Below are positions 15,129-22,721 of a stretch of 32,530 bases of DNA, piece by piece. The position numbers and the translations under genes were made by a program. The notes beneath the pieces were generated by a model that had not been told where the DNA came from, ran no database searches, and saw only the letters and a program-made list of their open reading frames with translations. Source of the stretch: Bizionia sp. (GTDB lineage: Bacteria; Bacteroidota; Bacteroidia; Flavobacteriales; Flavobacteriaceae); assembly GCA_020631395.1 (NCBI GenBank), contig JAHDHI010000058.1, forward strand, positions 1-32,530. The letters are read 5' to 3'. Position 1 is the stretch's first letter; each line of letters starts with the position of its first letter.

Positions 15129-15776
15129 TTAAATGCTTGTAATTAACTTATACAAAATCACGTAAGGTGAAATTTCGAGTGCGCAAAGATACAAAATAAA
15201 ATAAAACAAGTTCTTTTTAATTATGTTTTGATTTCGTTTAAAGAAAGAAAGTGAGCCAATACAGTTGACAATGGCCAAAACTGAAAGTATGGAAATAAAT
15301 ATGAGCGTGTTAGGACTTATGGTATAGATTAAAATGCCATTGACAGGAATTAAAATCAAACCGATGAAGTTCTTGTAACTTATTTTTTGAAACAAATAGC
15401 TATTTATAATGGGGTCGATGTTTAAAACACTACTAATTAAACGTTCCAACAATACCTTTATCAAAATGAACAAAGCAATGGCAAAACCTATTTTCAAGAG
15501 CAACAACTCGGAAGTTTCGGAAACAATTTGGCCTTTATTGTAAAATTGATAACTAAAGATGGCCAATCCAATGACGAGATTTCCAAACAACAAAGCCTCG
15601 AAACCATCTAGGAACTTTTGATCTCGAGCATACATTTTCAAATATTTGAAATTTACGACAATAGAGGTGAAGTCACTGAAACGCTTTGGGTATATTAGCT
15701 TAGCAGAAGCGATAAGCAACAAGCTAACCAATATTAGAATGGTAAAAACCTCTGTGGAAATCAAATTTCTAAGCAT
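15129..15776 (-). CDS. DUF4271 membrane protein
   Basis: 215 residues with about six membrane helices (about 8-27, 62-81, 89-110, 137-153, 158-176 and 188-212). Between the first two is a cytosolic or periplasmic segment, KRFSDFTSIVVNFKYLKMYARDQK. The segment NFKYLKMYARDQK followed by EALLFGNLVIGLAIFSY is what I associate with DUF4271, a Bacteroidota-specific family without known function. Its position immediately upstream of hemD, with a 25-base gap and the same strand, is the typical context and points to co-transcription. Whether it helps heme synthesis or merely shares the promoter is unknown. It starts back to back with the mannosyltransferase-like gene, with 109 bases between the starts. 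Confidence 0.85.
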   Translation of the reverse strand: MLRNLISTEVFTILILVSLLLIASAKLIYPKRFSDFTSIVVNFKYLKMYARDQKFLDGFEALLFGNLVIGLAIFSYQFYNKGQIVSETSELLLLKIGFAIALFILIKVLLERLISSVLNIDPIINSYLFQKISYKNFIGLILIPVNGILIYTISPNTLIFISILSVLAIVNCIGSLSFFKRNQNIIKKNLFYFILYLCALEISPYVILYKLITSI

Positions 15777-15856
15777 TGTATAAAATTATTACATTTATTT
15801 ATAAGGAGACTTGCCAATATTAAGAAATATTTAAAAAACGTGTCTTTTAAAAAATG

Positions 15857-15864
15857 TACATTTG
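15857..15864 (+). promoter_or_regulatory. Bacteroidota -7 box (TACATTTG) upstream of the mannosyltransferase-pyrC operon
   Basis: TACATTTG fits TAnnTTTG and ends 21 bases before ATG 15886, an ordinary distance for a short leader. No TTG is present at 17-23 bases upstream, so only half of the promoter pattern is supported. Confidence 0.45.
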
Positions 15865-15885
15865 CTACAAAAATAGAAAGCAGAA

Positions 15886-16608
15886 ATGCAAGATGCAATT
15901 GTTATTATTCCTACTTACAATGAAATCGAGAATATCGAGGCCATTATAAAGGCGGTCTTTACTCAAGATAAGGCTTTTGATGTTTTGATTGTGGATGACA
16001 ATTCGCCGGACTTTACAGGAGACAAGGTGAAAGCGCTTCAAAGGGATTACCCTAACCGTTTGTTTCTAGAATCTAGAAATAAGAAGGCAGGCTTGGGAAC
16101 GGCATACATTCATGGATTCAAATGGAGTTTGAAAAAAGGATATGACTATATCTTTGAAATGGATGCCGATTTTTCTCACAACCCAAAAGATTTGATAAGG
16201 CTATACGAGGCTTGCCATGTGAAAAATGCAGATGTGAGCATCGGTTCTCGTTATGTAAAAGGAGTAAATGTCGTAAATTGGCCGCTGGGTAGAGTGATAT
16301 TGTCCTACGGAGCATCCATCTATGTTCGTTTGATAACAGGAATGCGAATTCAAGACACGACAGCTGGGTTTGTATGTTATAGAAGAAGTGTTTTGGAGGC
16401 TTTGAATTTGGATGAGATAAAGTTTGTGGGCTATGCGTTCCAGATTGAAATGAAATTCAAAGCCTATTTAAAGCAATTTAAAATTGTGGAAATACCAGTA
16501 ATATTCACTGACAGGACAAAGGGGCAATCCAAATTGAGCTCGGGAATCATTTCTGAAGCCATCTTTGGAGTCATAACTATGAAATTTAAAAGCTTATTTA
16601 AAAAATAA
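15886..16608 (+). CDS. Polyprenol monophosphomannose synthase-like glycosyltransferase (GT2)
   Basis: 240 residues, one GT-A domain. IVIIPTYNEIENIEAII (5-21) is the nucleotide-sugar start strand, VLIVDDNSPDFTGD (33-46) follows, and FEMDADFSHNP (about 90-100) carries the DxD metal motif. VSIGSRYVKGVNVVNWPLGRVILSYGASIYVRLITG and DTTAGFVCYRRSVLEAL are typical for DPM1-type enzymes, as is the QIEMKFKAY...VEIPVIFTDRTKGQSKLS block. They transfer mannose (or another hexose) from a nucleotide sugar to polyprenyl phosphate on the cytosolic face. The C-terminal membrane helices of some DPM1 homologues are absent, as in the soluble eukaryotic type III form. The sugar cannot be read from the sequence. 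pyrC follows after three bases, so the two are translated from one message. Confidence 0.93.
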   Translation: MQDAIVIIPTYNEIENIEAIIKAVFTQDKAFDVLIVDDNSPDFTGDKVKALQRDYPNRLFLESRNKKAGLGTAYIHGFKWSLKKGYDYIFEMDADFSHNPKDLIRLYEACHVKNADVSIGSRYVKGVNVVNWPLGRVILSYGASIYVRLITGMRIQDTTAGFVCYRRSVLEALNLDEIKFVGYAFQIEMKFKAYLKQFKIVEIPVIFTDRTKGQSKLSSGIISEAIFGVITMKFKSLFKK

Positions 16609-16611
16609 TCG

Positions 16612-17961
16612 ATGATGAACGAAAGAATTACACTTATAAAAAATGCCAGAATCGTTAATGAAGGTTCTGTTTTCAATGGGGACATATTGATTGAAGGAGA
16701 TCGCATAAAGGAAATTAGCGAATCCATTAGCGCAAAGTCTGCAGATGTCCATGTCTTCGATGCAGAAGGTAAACATGTGCTTCCAGGTGTAATAGACGAC
16801 CAAGTCCATTTTAGGGAGCCAGGCTTGACGCACAAGGCCAACATTGAAACTGAATCCAGAGCAGCCATAGCTGGAGGAATCACTTCATTTATCGAAATGC
16901 CAAATACCAATCCGCAAACCACGACCATTGAAAAATTGAATGAAAAGTTTGAAGTAGCCGAAAATACAGCCTATGCGAATTACTCGTTCATGTTTGGAGG
17001 TACTAACGATAATTTAGACGAAATCTTGAAGGTGGACCCTAAACAAGTGGCAGGTTTAAAGTTGTTCTTGGGATCTTCAACAGGAAATATGTTGGTAGAC
17101 AATCCAGAAGTATTGGAGAAAATATTTTCAAGTACGGACTTGCTAATATCGGTACATTGCGAGGACGAAGGTACCATCAATGCGAATATGGAGATTTACA
17201 AAGAACGTTACGGGGATGACATCCCCTTAAACCTCCATCCAATAATAAGAAGTGAAGATGCGTGTTACATATCATCGTCCAAGGCCATTGAGCTGGCAAA
17301 AAAAACAGGGGCAAGGTTGCATGTGTTCCATTTGTCGACAGGGAAGGAAACCAATCTATTCAGCAACAACATTCCGTTAAAAGACAAAAAGATAACAGCT
17401 GAAGTCTGTATACATCATTTGTGGTTTAGCGATAAGGATTACGATGAGAAGGGAACCTTAATAAAATGGAATCCAGCGGTGAAAACGGAAAAAGACAGAG
17501 ATCAATTGTTGAAGGCGTTGCTCGACGATAGGATAGATGTCATCGCCACAGACCATGCGCCACATACATTGGAAGAGAAAGACAACGTATATACAAAGGC
17601 ACCATCCGGTGGGCCATTGGTGCAACATGCATTGCCTGCATTGTTGGAGATGCATCACCAAGGAAAGATTTCGATTGAAAAGATAGTGGAGAAAGCATGC
17701 CATAACCCAGCCATATTGTTTCAAATAGAGAAACGTGGGTTCATCAGAGAAGGCTACTTTGCAGATTTGGTAATTGTGGATTTAAACAACCCTTGGACGG
17801 TCAACAAGGATAACATTCTATACAAGTGTGGTTGGTCTCCTTTTGAAGGTACCACCTTCAAATCTAGGATTTCACACACTTTTGTAAATGGAGGATTGGC
17901 TTACAAGAACTTTAAATTCTACGATACGAAATATGCTAGACAATTAACTTTTGATAGGTAG
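16612..17961 (+). CDS. pyrC: Dihydroorotase (Bacteroidota type, QxH metal site)
   Basis: 449 residues starting at ATG 16612 (a second ATG follows directly). It closes N-carbamoyl-aspartate to dihydroorotate in pyrimidine synthesis. Amidohydrolase motifs are [20 protein letters not shown] (about 56-75), [42 protein letters not shown] (His at about 181), [12 protein letters not shown] (His at about 242) and [15 protein letters not shown], with the catalytic Asp. At the usual HxH metal site the first His is replaced by Gln (QVH). I recall the same DDQVHF in other Bacteroidota dihydroorotases, so it is probably a lineage trait and not a loss of function. The gene is packed three bases behind the glycosyltransferase gene; a DUF4296 lipoprotein gene follows 77 bases later. 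Confidence 0.94.
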   Translation: MMNERITLIKNARIVNEGSVFNGDILIEGDRIKEISESISAKSADVHVFDAEGKHVLPGVIDDQVHFREPGLTHKANIETESRAAIAGGITSFIEMPNTNPQTTTIEKLNEKFEVAENTAYANYSFMFGGTNDNLDEILKVDPKQVAGLKLFLGSSTGNMLVDNPEVLEKIFSSTDLLISVHCEDEGTINANMEIYKERYGDDIPLNLHPIIRSEDACYISSSKAIELAKKTGARLHVFHLSTGKETNLFSNNIPLKDKKITAEVCIHHLWFSDKDYDEKGTLIKWNPAVKTEKDRDQLLKALLDDRIDVIATDHAPHTLEEKDNVYTKAPSGGPLVQHALPALLEMHHQGKISIEKIVEKACHNPAILFQIEKRGFIREGYFADLVIVDLNNPWTVNKDNILYKCGWSPFEGTTFKSRISHTFVNGGLAYKNFKFYDTKYARQLTFDR

Positions 17962-18038
17962 TTGGGGAAATAGGATGAATAAAGAATTGTAAATCAATGA
18001 TATATTGCATCTTGATAGACTTATGGAATATTAAAACG

Positions 18039-18548
18039 ATGAAAGACAAAGGATTCACATACTTGCTGTTGCTGCTTTTTTTAAGTTCGTGCTACGATGT
18101 AAAAAAGCCTGAAAAACCTGATCGTTTATTAACAGAATCAGAAATGGTGACCGTTTTGGTGGATATGGCCATAGTATCTTCAGCAAAAGGAATAAACAAG
18201 AAAGTGTTTGAAGAAAATGGTATTGTTCCAGATGAATACATCTACAAAAAGAACAATATTGATAGCATGACATTTGTCAAGAACAATGAATATTATGCCT
18301 TTAACATTAAAAAATATGGGGAGATATATGCCAAGGTAAAGGATAGTCTAACCAAGTTAAGGGATGTCTACAAGGCAATTGAAGATAAAGAAGGGAAAGA
18401 AAAAGCTACAAAGGATTCCATAAAGAGAGAGAAAAAGAAAGCAAAAGGAGACGTGCTCTCTAAAAAAAATGAATACAAGGCGATAAAAAAAGCCGAAAAA
18501 CCCAACGAGGAAGGAGGTTTAAAACCAGGCCCCAAAGGGGAAAACTAG
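18039..18548 (+). CDS. DUF4296 lipoprotein
   Basis: 169 residues from ATG 18039, which begins the lipoprotein signal MKDKGFTYLLLLLFLSSC (lipobox LSSC, lipidated Cys18). An upstream ATG at 17997 would extend the leader and is less likely. The mature part PEKPDRLLTESEMVTVLVDMAIVSSAKG, then EYIYKKNNIDSMTFVKNNEYYA and YGEIYAKVKDSL, is the DUF4296 pattern (helical, with 'l..e.m..il.d'). From about 118 onward the chain becomes a charged Lys/Glu helix and a Gly/Pro-rich tail. The protein is anchored in the cell envelope; its role is unknown. It follows pyrC in the same direction, as in other flavobacterial genomes I recall. Its stop codon shares the bases CTAG with the stop of the convergent epimerase gene. 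Confidence 0.85.
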   Translation: MKDKGFTYLLLLLFLSSCYDVKKPEKPDRLLTESEMVTVLVDMAIVSSAKGINKKVFEENGIVPDEYIYKKNNIDSMTFVKNNEYYAFNIKKYGEIYAKVKDSLTKLRDVYKAIEDKEGKEKATKDSIKREKKKAKGDVLSKKNEYKAIKKAEKPNEEGGLKPGPKGEN

Positions 18549-19555
18549 CTTATATCCTTTAAATAGGCTTTGCAAACCTCCGTTATGCTATTGGATATGG
18601 GAGTGAATTTGAAATTGAGCAGAGTCTTCAACTTTGAATGGTCAAAATTAGAGTTGGAACTCAAAGATGTAACCAATTGTCTAGTTAATGTTCTGCGCTT
18701 ACCAGTGAGTTTGTGTTTTAGCCAATCCAATCTCCAACCAATTTGTAGCAACCAATTTTTTGCCTCTTTTTTTGGAGGCTTAACATATAAGGCCTTCGCG
18801 CAAGTTGTTAGAAACCGTCTGTAACTCCAGTTGTCGGCAACAACGATAAAACGCTCATTTTTTATGCTACTTTCCATAAGTTGCACCATGCTGGTAACGA
18901 CATCGTCAATAGAAACAAAACCTGTGCTTCCAGAAGTGAAATGTTTTAGGCCTCTGTGTACGGTTTTAATCAAAGAACCACTACCGTAATGCCAAATCCC
19001 TGGGCCGATTATGACTCCTGGGTTTACAATTACGACATCCAAACCTTCTTGCGTGCCCCTCCAAACTTCAAGTTCGGCACCATATTTTGTGATGGTATAT
19101 ACATTGTGGTCAATCTCTGAATTCCATTCGGTTTCTTCCGTAGTCGGCTCGTTGCTTTTGGCGTGCCCCATTGTGGCAATGGAACTTACATGGCAAAGTT
19201 TTTCTATGGCGTTGGAAATGGACAGATTTACAATGTTTGCAGTACCTTCAATGTTGGTTTTTTGTAAAACCTCAAATTTATCGGGCTCAAAAGACACAAA
19301 GGCGGCACAATGATATACGTGAGAAATACCTGCGAATGCTTCTGTCAATGCAGGGATGTCGCTTAAATCCGCTTTTACCCATTCAATGCTGTCGAAAAGC
19401 ACTTCAGCCTTTTCAGAGTAATACGAGAAGATGCGCTTTACGTTGTCAAACTTCTTTTCATTTCTATATATGGCGCGGACAACTTGTTTGTCATTTATGA
19501 GCCGATACAATAAATGTGCACCTACCAACCCTGTTCCTCCAGTAACTAAAATCAT
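18545..19555 (-). CDS. NAD-dependent epimerase/dehydratase family protein (extended SDR)
   Basis: 336 residues. The Rossmann nucleotide-binding motif ILVTGGTGLVGAHLLYRL (2-18) has GGTGLVG, followed by the strand VEW-VKADLSD (about 58-66), VYHCAAFVSFEP, and CHVSSIATMGHAKSNEPTTEET with the catalytic Ser/Thr. The YTITKYGAE motif supplies Tyr153 and Lys157. The segment VVIVNPGVIIGPGIWHYGSGSLIKTVHRG continues the extended-SDR pattern. This resembles dihydroflavonol-4-reductase/3-beta-HSD-like members; the substrate is unknown. The C-terminal part (KHKLTGKRRTLTRQLVTSL...) is basic and resembles the usual tail of this flavobacterial group. It is divergent to tyrS with 83 bases between the starts, and overlaps the DUF4296 gene by four bases at the 3' ends. 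Confidence 0.9.
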   Translation of the reverse strand: MILVTGGTGLVGAHLLYRLINDKQVVRAIYRNEKKFDNVKRIFSYYSEKAEVLFDSIEWVKADLSDIPALTEAFAGISHVYHCAAFVSFEPDKFEVLQKTNIEGTANIVNLSISNAIEKLCHVSSIATMGHAKSNEPTTEETEWNSEIDHNVYTITKYGAELEVWRGTQEGLDVVIVNPGVIIGPGIWHYGSGSLIKTVHRGLKHFTSGSTGFVSIDDVVTSMVQLMESSIKNERFIVVADNWSYRRFLTTCAKALYVKPPKKEAKNWLLQIGWRLDWLKHKLTGKRRTLTRQLVTSLSSNSNFDHSKLKTLLNFKFTPISNSITEVCKAYLKDIS

Positions 19556-19582
19556 AGGACTAAAGTAAAGAATTATTCAATA

Positions 19583-19616
19583 TTGCATGCTAGTTGAGCA
19601 TTGATTTTTATCTTTG
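19583..19616 (+). promoter_or_regulatory. Bacteroidota-type promoter of tyrS
   Basis: A -33 TTG at 19583-19585 and a -7 TATCTTTG at 19609-19616 are 23 bases apart, inside the published range for flavobacterial promoters (17-23). The tyrS start at 19639 lies 22 bases further on. Confidence 0.65.
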
Positions 19617-19638
19617 CGGTTGTAAAAAAAACTATAAG

Positions 19639-20940
19639 ATGGCTATGGCAAATAATTTTGTTGAAGAATTGCGTTGGAGAGGAATGTTACATACTGAAAT
19701 GCCCGGTGCCGAAGCGCATTTGAGCGAGGAAATGAGAAGTGCATACGTTGGCTTCGACCCAACGGCAGATTCTTTGCACATTGGCAATTTGGTGCCAATT
19801 ATGTTGCTGGCGCATTACCAACGCTGTGGTCACAAACCTGTCGCTTTGGTTGGAGGAGCAACGGGTATGATTGGAGATCCATCTGGAAAATCCAGCGAAC
19901 GTAATTTGCTTAATGAAGAAACGTTACGACACAATCAAGAAGCCATAAAGAAGCAATTGGCTCACTTTTTGGATTTTGAAAGTGATGCAAAGAATGCCGC
20001 CGTGTTGGTAAATAACTATGATTGGATGAAAGAGTTCTCTTTCTTGGAGTTCATTAGAGACGTTGGTAAGCACATTACTGTAAATTACATGATGGCCAAG
20101 GATTCAGTCAAGAATAGAATCTCTTCGGAATCGTCTGAAGGAATGAGTTTTACCGAGTTTACATACCAACTGGTACAAGGCTACGATTTCTTGCATTTAT
20201 ACAAGGAAGAGCAATGTACTTTACAAATGGGAGGTAGTGACCAATGGGGAAACATAACGACGGGTACCGAGTTAATAAGAAGAATAGATCAAGGAAAAGG
20301 GTATGCCATTACTTGTCCGTTGATTACAAAGAGTGATGGTTCCAAATTTGGAAAGAGTGAAGGAGGTAACGTTTGGTTGGATGCCAACAGGACATCACCA
20401 TACAAATTTTACCAATATTGGTTGAACTCCAGTGATGAAGATGCAGAGAAGTATATTAAAATATTTACTTTTTTAACAGAAGAAGACATAAAAGCGATCG
20501 TTGAAGAACATGGGGAAGCTCCACATTTAAGAGTTTTGCAAAAACGTTTGGCCAAAGAAATAACAATGATGGTTCATTCTGAGGCAGAGTATGAAAATGC
20601 ACAAAAGGCATCGGGGATCTTATTTAGCAAAAACTTCAATGAAGAGATTAGAACGTTGGATGAAAAACTGTTTTTGGATGTCTTCGAAGGTGTCCCACAA
20701 GCAGAAATAACACTAGCAGATTTAAATGAAGGATTGGATATGATTGCCGCTTTGGCTGCAAAGACCAACTTTTTGGCAAGCAATGGTGAAGCACGTAGGG
20801 CGTTGAAGGAAAATGCCATTTCCGTGAACAAGGACAAGGTAAAGGAAGATTATAAGATTACTGCTACCGATTTGATACAGGACAAGTATGTCGTTTTGAA
20901 CAAAGGAAAGAAAAACACCTATATTTTAAAGGTGATATAG
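19639..20940 (+). CDS. tyrS: Tyrosyl-tRNA synthetase
   Basis: 433 residues from ATG 19639 (431 from ATG 19645). The frame upstream of 19639 overlaps the promoter and is not coding. It is a class I aminoacyl-tRNA synthetase that charges tRNA-Tyr. Motifs are [21 protein letters not shown], with HIGN as HIGH-motif variant, [18 protein letters not shown], the tyrosine-binding block [31 protein letters not shown] and [18 protein letters not shown], with KFGKS as the KMSKS loop. A C-terminal S4-like RNA-binding domain at about 360-433 ([22 protein letters not shown]) completes the bacterial TyrRS. The length and domain order are those of the normal TyrS. It is followed by a hairpin at 20973-21007 and convergent with the YHS gene. 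Confidence 0.98.
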   Translation: MAMANNFVEELRWRGMLHTEMPGAEAHLSEEMRSAYVGFDPTADSLHIGNLVPIMLLAHYQRCGHKPVALVGGATGMIGDPSGKSSERNLLNEETLRHNQEAIKKQLAHFLDFESDAKNAAVLVNNYDWMKEFSFLEFIRDVGKHITVNYMMAKDSVKNRISSESSEGMSFTEFTYQLVQGYDFLHLYKEEQCTLQMGGSDQWGNITTGTELIRRIDQGKGYAITCPLITKSDGSKFGKSEGGNVWLDANRTSPYKFYQYWLNSSDEDAEKYIKIFTFLTEEDIKAIVEEHGEAPHLRVLQKRLAKEITMMVHSEAEYENAQKASGILFSKNFNEEIRTLDEKLFLDVFEGVPQAEITLADLNEGLDMIAALAAKTNFLASNGEARRALKENAISVNKDKVKEDYKITATDLIQDKYVVLNKGKKNTYILKVI

Positions 20941-20972
20941 TTTCAAGTGCTATAAATAAACTGAAAAAAATA

Positions 20973-21007
20973 AGAAGCCTGATTACAGAGATGTAACTCA
21001 GGCTTCT
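20973..21007. terminator. Bidirectional hairpin between tyrS and the YHS gene
   Basis: Arms 20973-20982 (AGAAGCCTGA) and 20998-21007 (TCAGGCTTCT) pair perfectly. An inner stem TTACA/TGTAA (20983-20987, 20992-20996) continues it across one bulged C. On the minus strand a T-run (20964-20970) follows, so it best serves the YHS gene, and it can also end tyrS transcripts. Confidence 0.82.
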
Positions 21008-21067
21008 AAAAATTAGTCAACCAACTAAAAACTAATTTTTCTTTCTCATAACACTATAAACTTTAAA

Positions 21068-21523
21068 TCAATCAATACTTTTAATAGTGTCCCAATTTTG
21101 GTCGGCCTTTTCTTGTAAACCTTTCAAAATATTTTTTTGCCATGATTTTAAAGTGTTCGTTCCCCAAGAATTGTAAAATAGATATAACTTCCCATCCCTG
21201 ATTTCGAACGTTTTTGGGTTAATGGAAACCTTCTTTCCTTTTTCAGCGATTGCATAGGCGCAATATCCTCCATATTGTGGCAAATACTGTTTCGGATTCT
21301 CTAGAAATGCATCCAAATGTGCTTGCGATACAAATTTGAATGTAGCTCCATCATAGGTGGTTTTGAACTCTTTTTTACCTTCTTCGGCCTTGTTTTCGAA
21401 ATAGGAGACCACATCATAACCTTGAATGGCAAATCCCTTTTTTGTGTAATAGTCCGATTGTGCTTGTACGGAGGTAAACATTCCGAATAGGAACAAGATG
21501 ATTGTTATTGTTGTTGCTTTCAT
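21068..21523 (-). CDS. Secreted YHS domain protein
   Basis: 151 residues with a Sec signal peptide MKATTITIILFLFGMFTSVQAQ. The mature domain shows GFAIQGYDVVSYFENKAEEGKKEFKTTYDGATFKFVSQAHLDAFLENPKQYLPQYGGYCAYAIAEKGK, which is the YHS pattern: YDVVsYf, then f.F.s..n...F..nP..YlP.ygGyCa.a. YHS domains are often linked to copper-handling or mercury proteins, and the name comes from the Tyr-His-Ser motif, which is not itself present here; Cys88 in YGGYCAYA may be relevant. The C-terminal part (KTFEIRDGKLYLFYNSWGTNTLKSWQKN) matches the common flavobacterial form of the family. The location is periplasmic or extracellular. It lies 83 bases downstream of the LuxE-like gene on the same strand, so the two may be in one transcript. 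Confidence 0.9.
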   Translation of the reverse strand: MKATTITIILFLFGMFTSVQAQSDYYTKKGFAIQGYDVVSYFENKAEEGKKEFKTTYDGATFKFVSQAHLDAFLENPKQYLPQYGGYCAYAIAEKGKKVSINPKTFEIRDGKLYLFYNSWGTNTLKSWQKNILKGLQEKADQNWDTIKSID

Positions 21524-21606
21524 GACATGTTTTTATTGTAGGAAACATTTCAATGCGTGTTTCCTTTGGAAGAATAAGTCGAAAAAAAGCTGTATGCATT
21601 ACATAC

Positions 21607-22587
21607 TCATAGTACCATGAGATTGCATCCTCTTATGTCGCTTGCGTCGAACCGACCTATGATCTCAAAAGAACCATCATTGTGGATGCGACCAAGATCT
21701 TGTGTGGCAATGAAAGAACAGGAATTTATGTTTGCTAGATCTATGACGTTTATGCCTCCAGATTTTCCAATGTTTTGGATGGTTAAGGCGTCTTCAGGGT
21801 CTCGGGTCAATGTTTTCATCCAATTGGGACAATTGAAAACACCATTGCCTTTTGAGTAGGCTTGACTCAATAGTTCTGTCATTCCATATTCACTATGGAT
21901 GTGTTCTACACCAAACCCAGCTTTCAATATGGCGTGTAGCTCCTCTCTGATCAATTCCTTTCTTCTTCCTTTCATTCCTCCAGTTTCCATTACAATGGTA
22001 TTGTCTAGATTGAAAATATGTGTTTCCACCAGATCCAAGAGTGCAAATGAGACACCTATGAGCAATGTTTTTTTTCCTTTGTCATTCAGTGTGATGAGTT
22101 GGTTTTTCAATTCCGACAGGTTATTCAAATAAAAGCCGCTTTCTGGGTGCCTGGATTGTTTTATCATTGTATCGACCATATAGATCAAAGAAGAGCCTTC
22201 TCGTTCCAAATAACTGGGAAGCAAGGCTATAATTACATAATCTTCAATCGGCCCATAGATGCTTTCAAAGCCTCTCGTGAAACTGGTTTCGTAAATGGAT
22301 AGATCGGAAATGTGATGTTTGCTTGTCATACTTCCTGTCGTACCACTACTTGTAAAGGTTTTCTTTACAAACTCCTTGCTGCTTAAAATGGAATGTGTCT
22401 TGAAAAATTGGATGGGAAGAAAAGGGATGTCTTCGATGGAGCTTATGTCGCTGGGATGTTTGTACAATAGATCACAAAAAGAACGATAGACAGGATTGTT
22501 CTCAAATTGAAAATTAAAGATTTTCATTGTCGCATCTTCAAAATCGGTTTGGGATTTAATGTTGAAAAAGGTATTTGGATCTATCAT
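21607..22587 (-). CDS. LuxE/acyl-protein synthetase-like acyl-activating enzyme
   Basis: 326 residues. The adenylate-forming P-loop FTSSGTTGSMTSKHH at 78-92 and EYGMTELLSQAY from about 233 (the E-x-G-x-T-E motif) identify an ANL-type fold close to LuxE acyl-protein synthetases. The domain GRFDASDIRGCNLMVL closes the chain, with Cys321 six residues from the C-terminus. In Photobacterium LuxE a cysteine near the C-terminus is the acylated residue, so Cys321 is a candidate carrier (inference). No luxC, luxD or luciferase gene is nearby, so a bioluminescence role is not suggested. In flavobacteria such genes are usually called 'acyl transferase' without a known product. It starts with MIDPNTFFNIKSQ and has no signal peptide, so it acts in the cytosol. 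It precedes the YHS gene on the same strand. Confidence 0.85.
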   Translation of the reverse strand: MIDPNTFFNIKSQTDFEDATMKIFNFQFENNPVYRSFCDLLYKHPSDISSIEDIPFLPIQFFKTHSILSSKEFVKKTFTSSGTTGSMTSKHHISDLSIYETSFTRGFESIYGPIEDYVIIALLPSYLEREGSSLIYMVDTMIKQSRHPESGFYLNNLSELKNQLITLNDKGKKTLLIGVSFALLDLVETHIFNLDNTIVMETGGMKGRRKELIREELHAILKAGFGVEHIHSEYGMTELLSQAYSKGNGVFNCPNWMKTLTRDPEDALTIQNIGKSGGINVIDLANINSCSFIATQDLGRIHNDGSFEIIGRFDASDIRGCNLMVL

Positions 22588-22649
22588 TTAAAACGTTACA
22601 TCAATTTGTATGAAAATTGTGATTGAAATCTTTGCGTCGGGACAAAAAG

Positions 22650-22657
22650 CAAAAGTA
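22650..22657 (-). promoter_or_regulatory. Possible -7 box (TACTTTTG) for the LuxE-like gene
   Basis: On the minus strand TACTTTTG fits TAnnTTTG and lies about 60 bases before the start at 22587. It is directly behind the terminator of the preceding gene, where a new promoter is needed. No clear -33 TTG is seen. Confidence 0.35.
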
Positions 22658-22661
22658 AATA

Positions 22662-22699
22662 AAATAAAAAAGAGCGTTACTATATTGAGTAACGCTCTT
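22662..22699 (-). terminator. Intrinsic terminator of the DUF5689/T9SS gene
   Basis: Perfect 11-base arms 22689-22699 and 22670-22680 (AAGAGCGTTAC read on the minus strand, then GTAACGCTCTT) flank an eight-base loop, and a T-rich run on the minus strand (22669 down to 22662) follows. The stop of the gene is at 22722. Confidence 0.93.
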
Positions 22700-22721
22700 A
22701 TAAAAATATAAAATTCAAAGT

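Noticed and set aside
19594-19638. A TTG start extending TyrS by 15 residues
   Set aside because: The extension covers the -7 box TATCTTTG and adds residues not found in TyrS proteins.
21607-22587. A bioluminescence (lux) operon
   Set aside because: Only a LuxE-like gene is present; neighbours encode a YHS protein and a T9SS protein.
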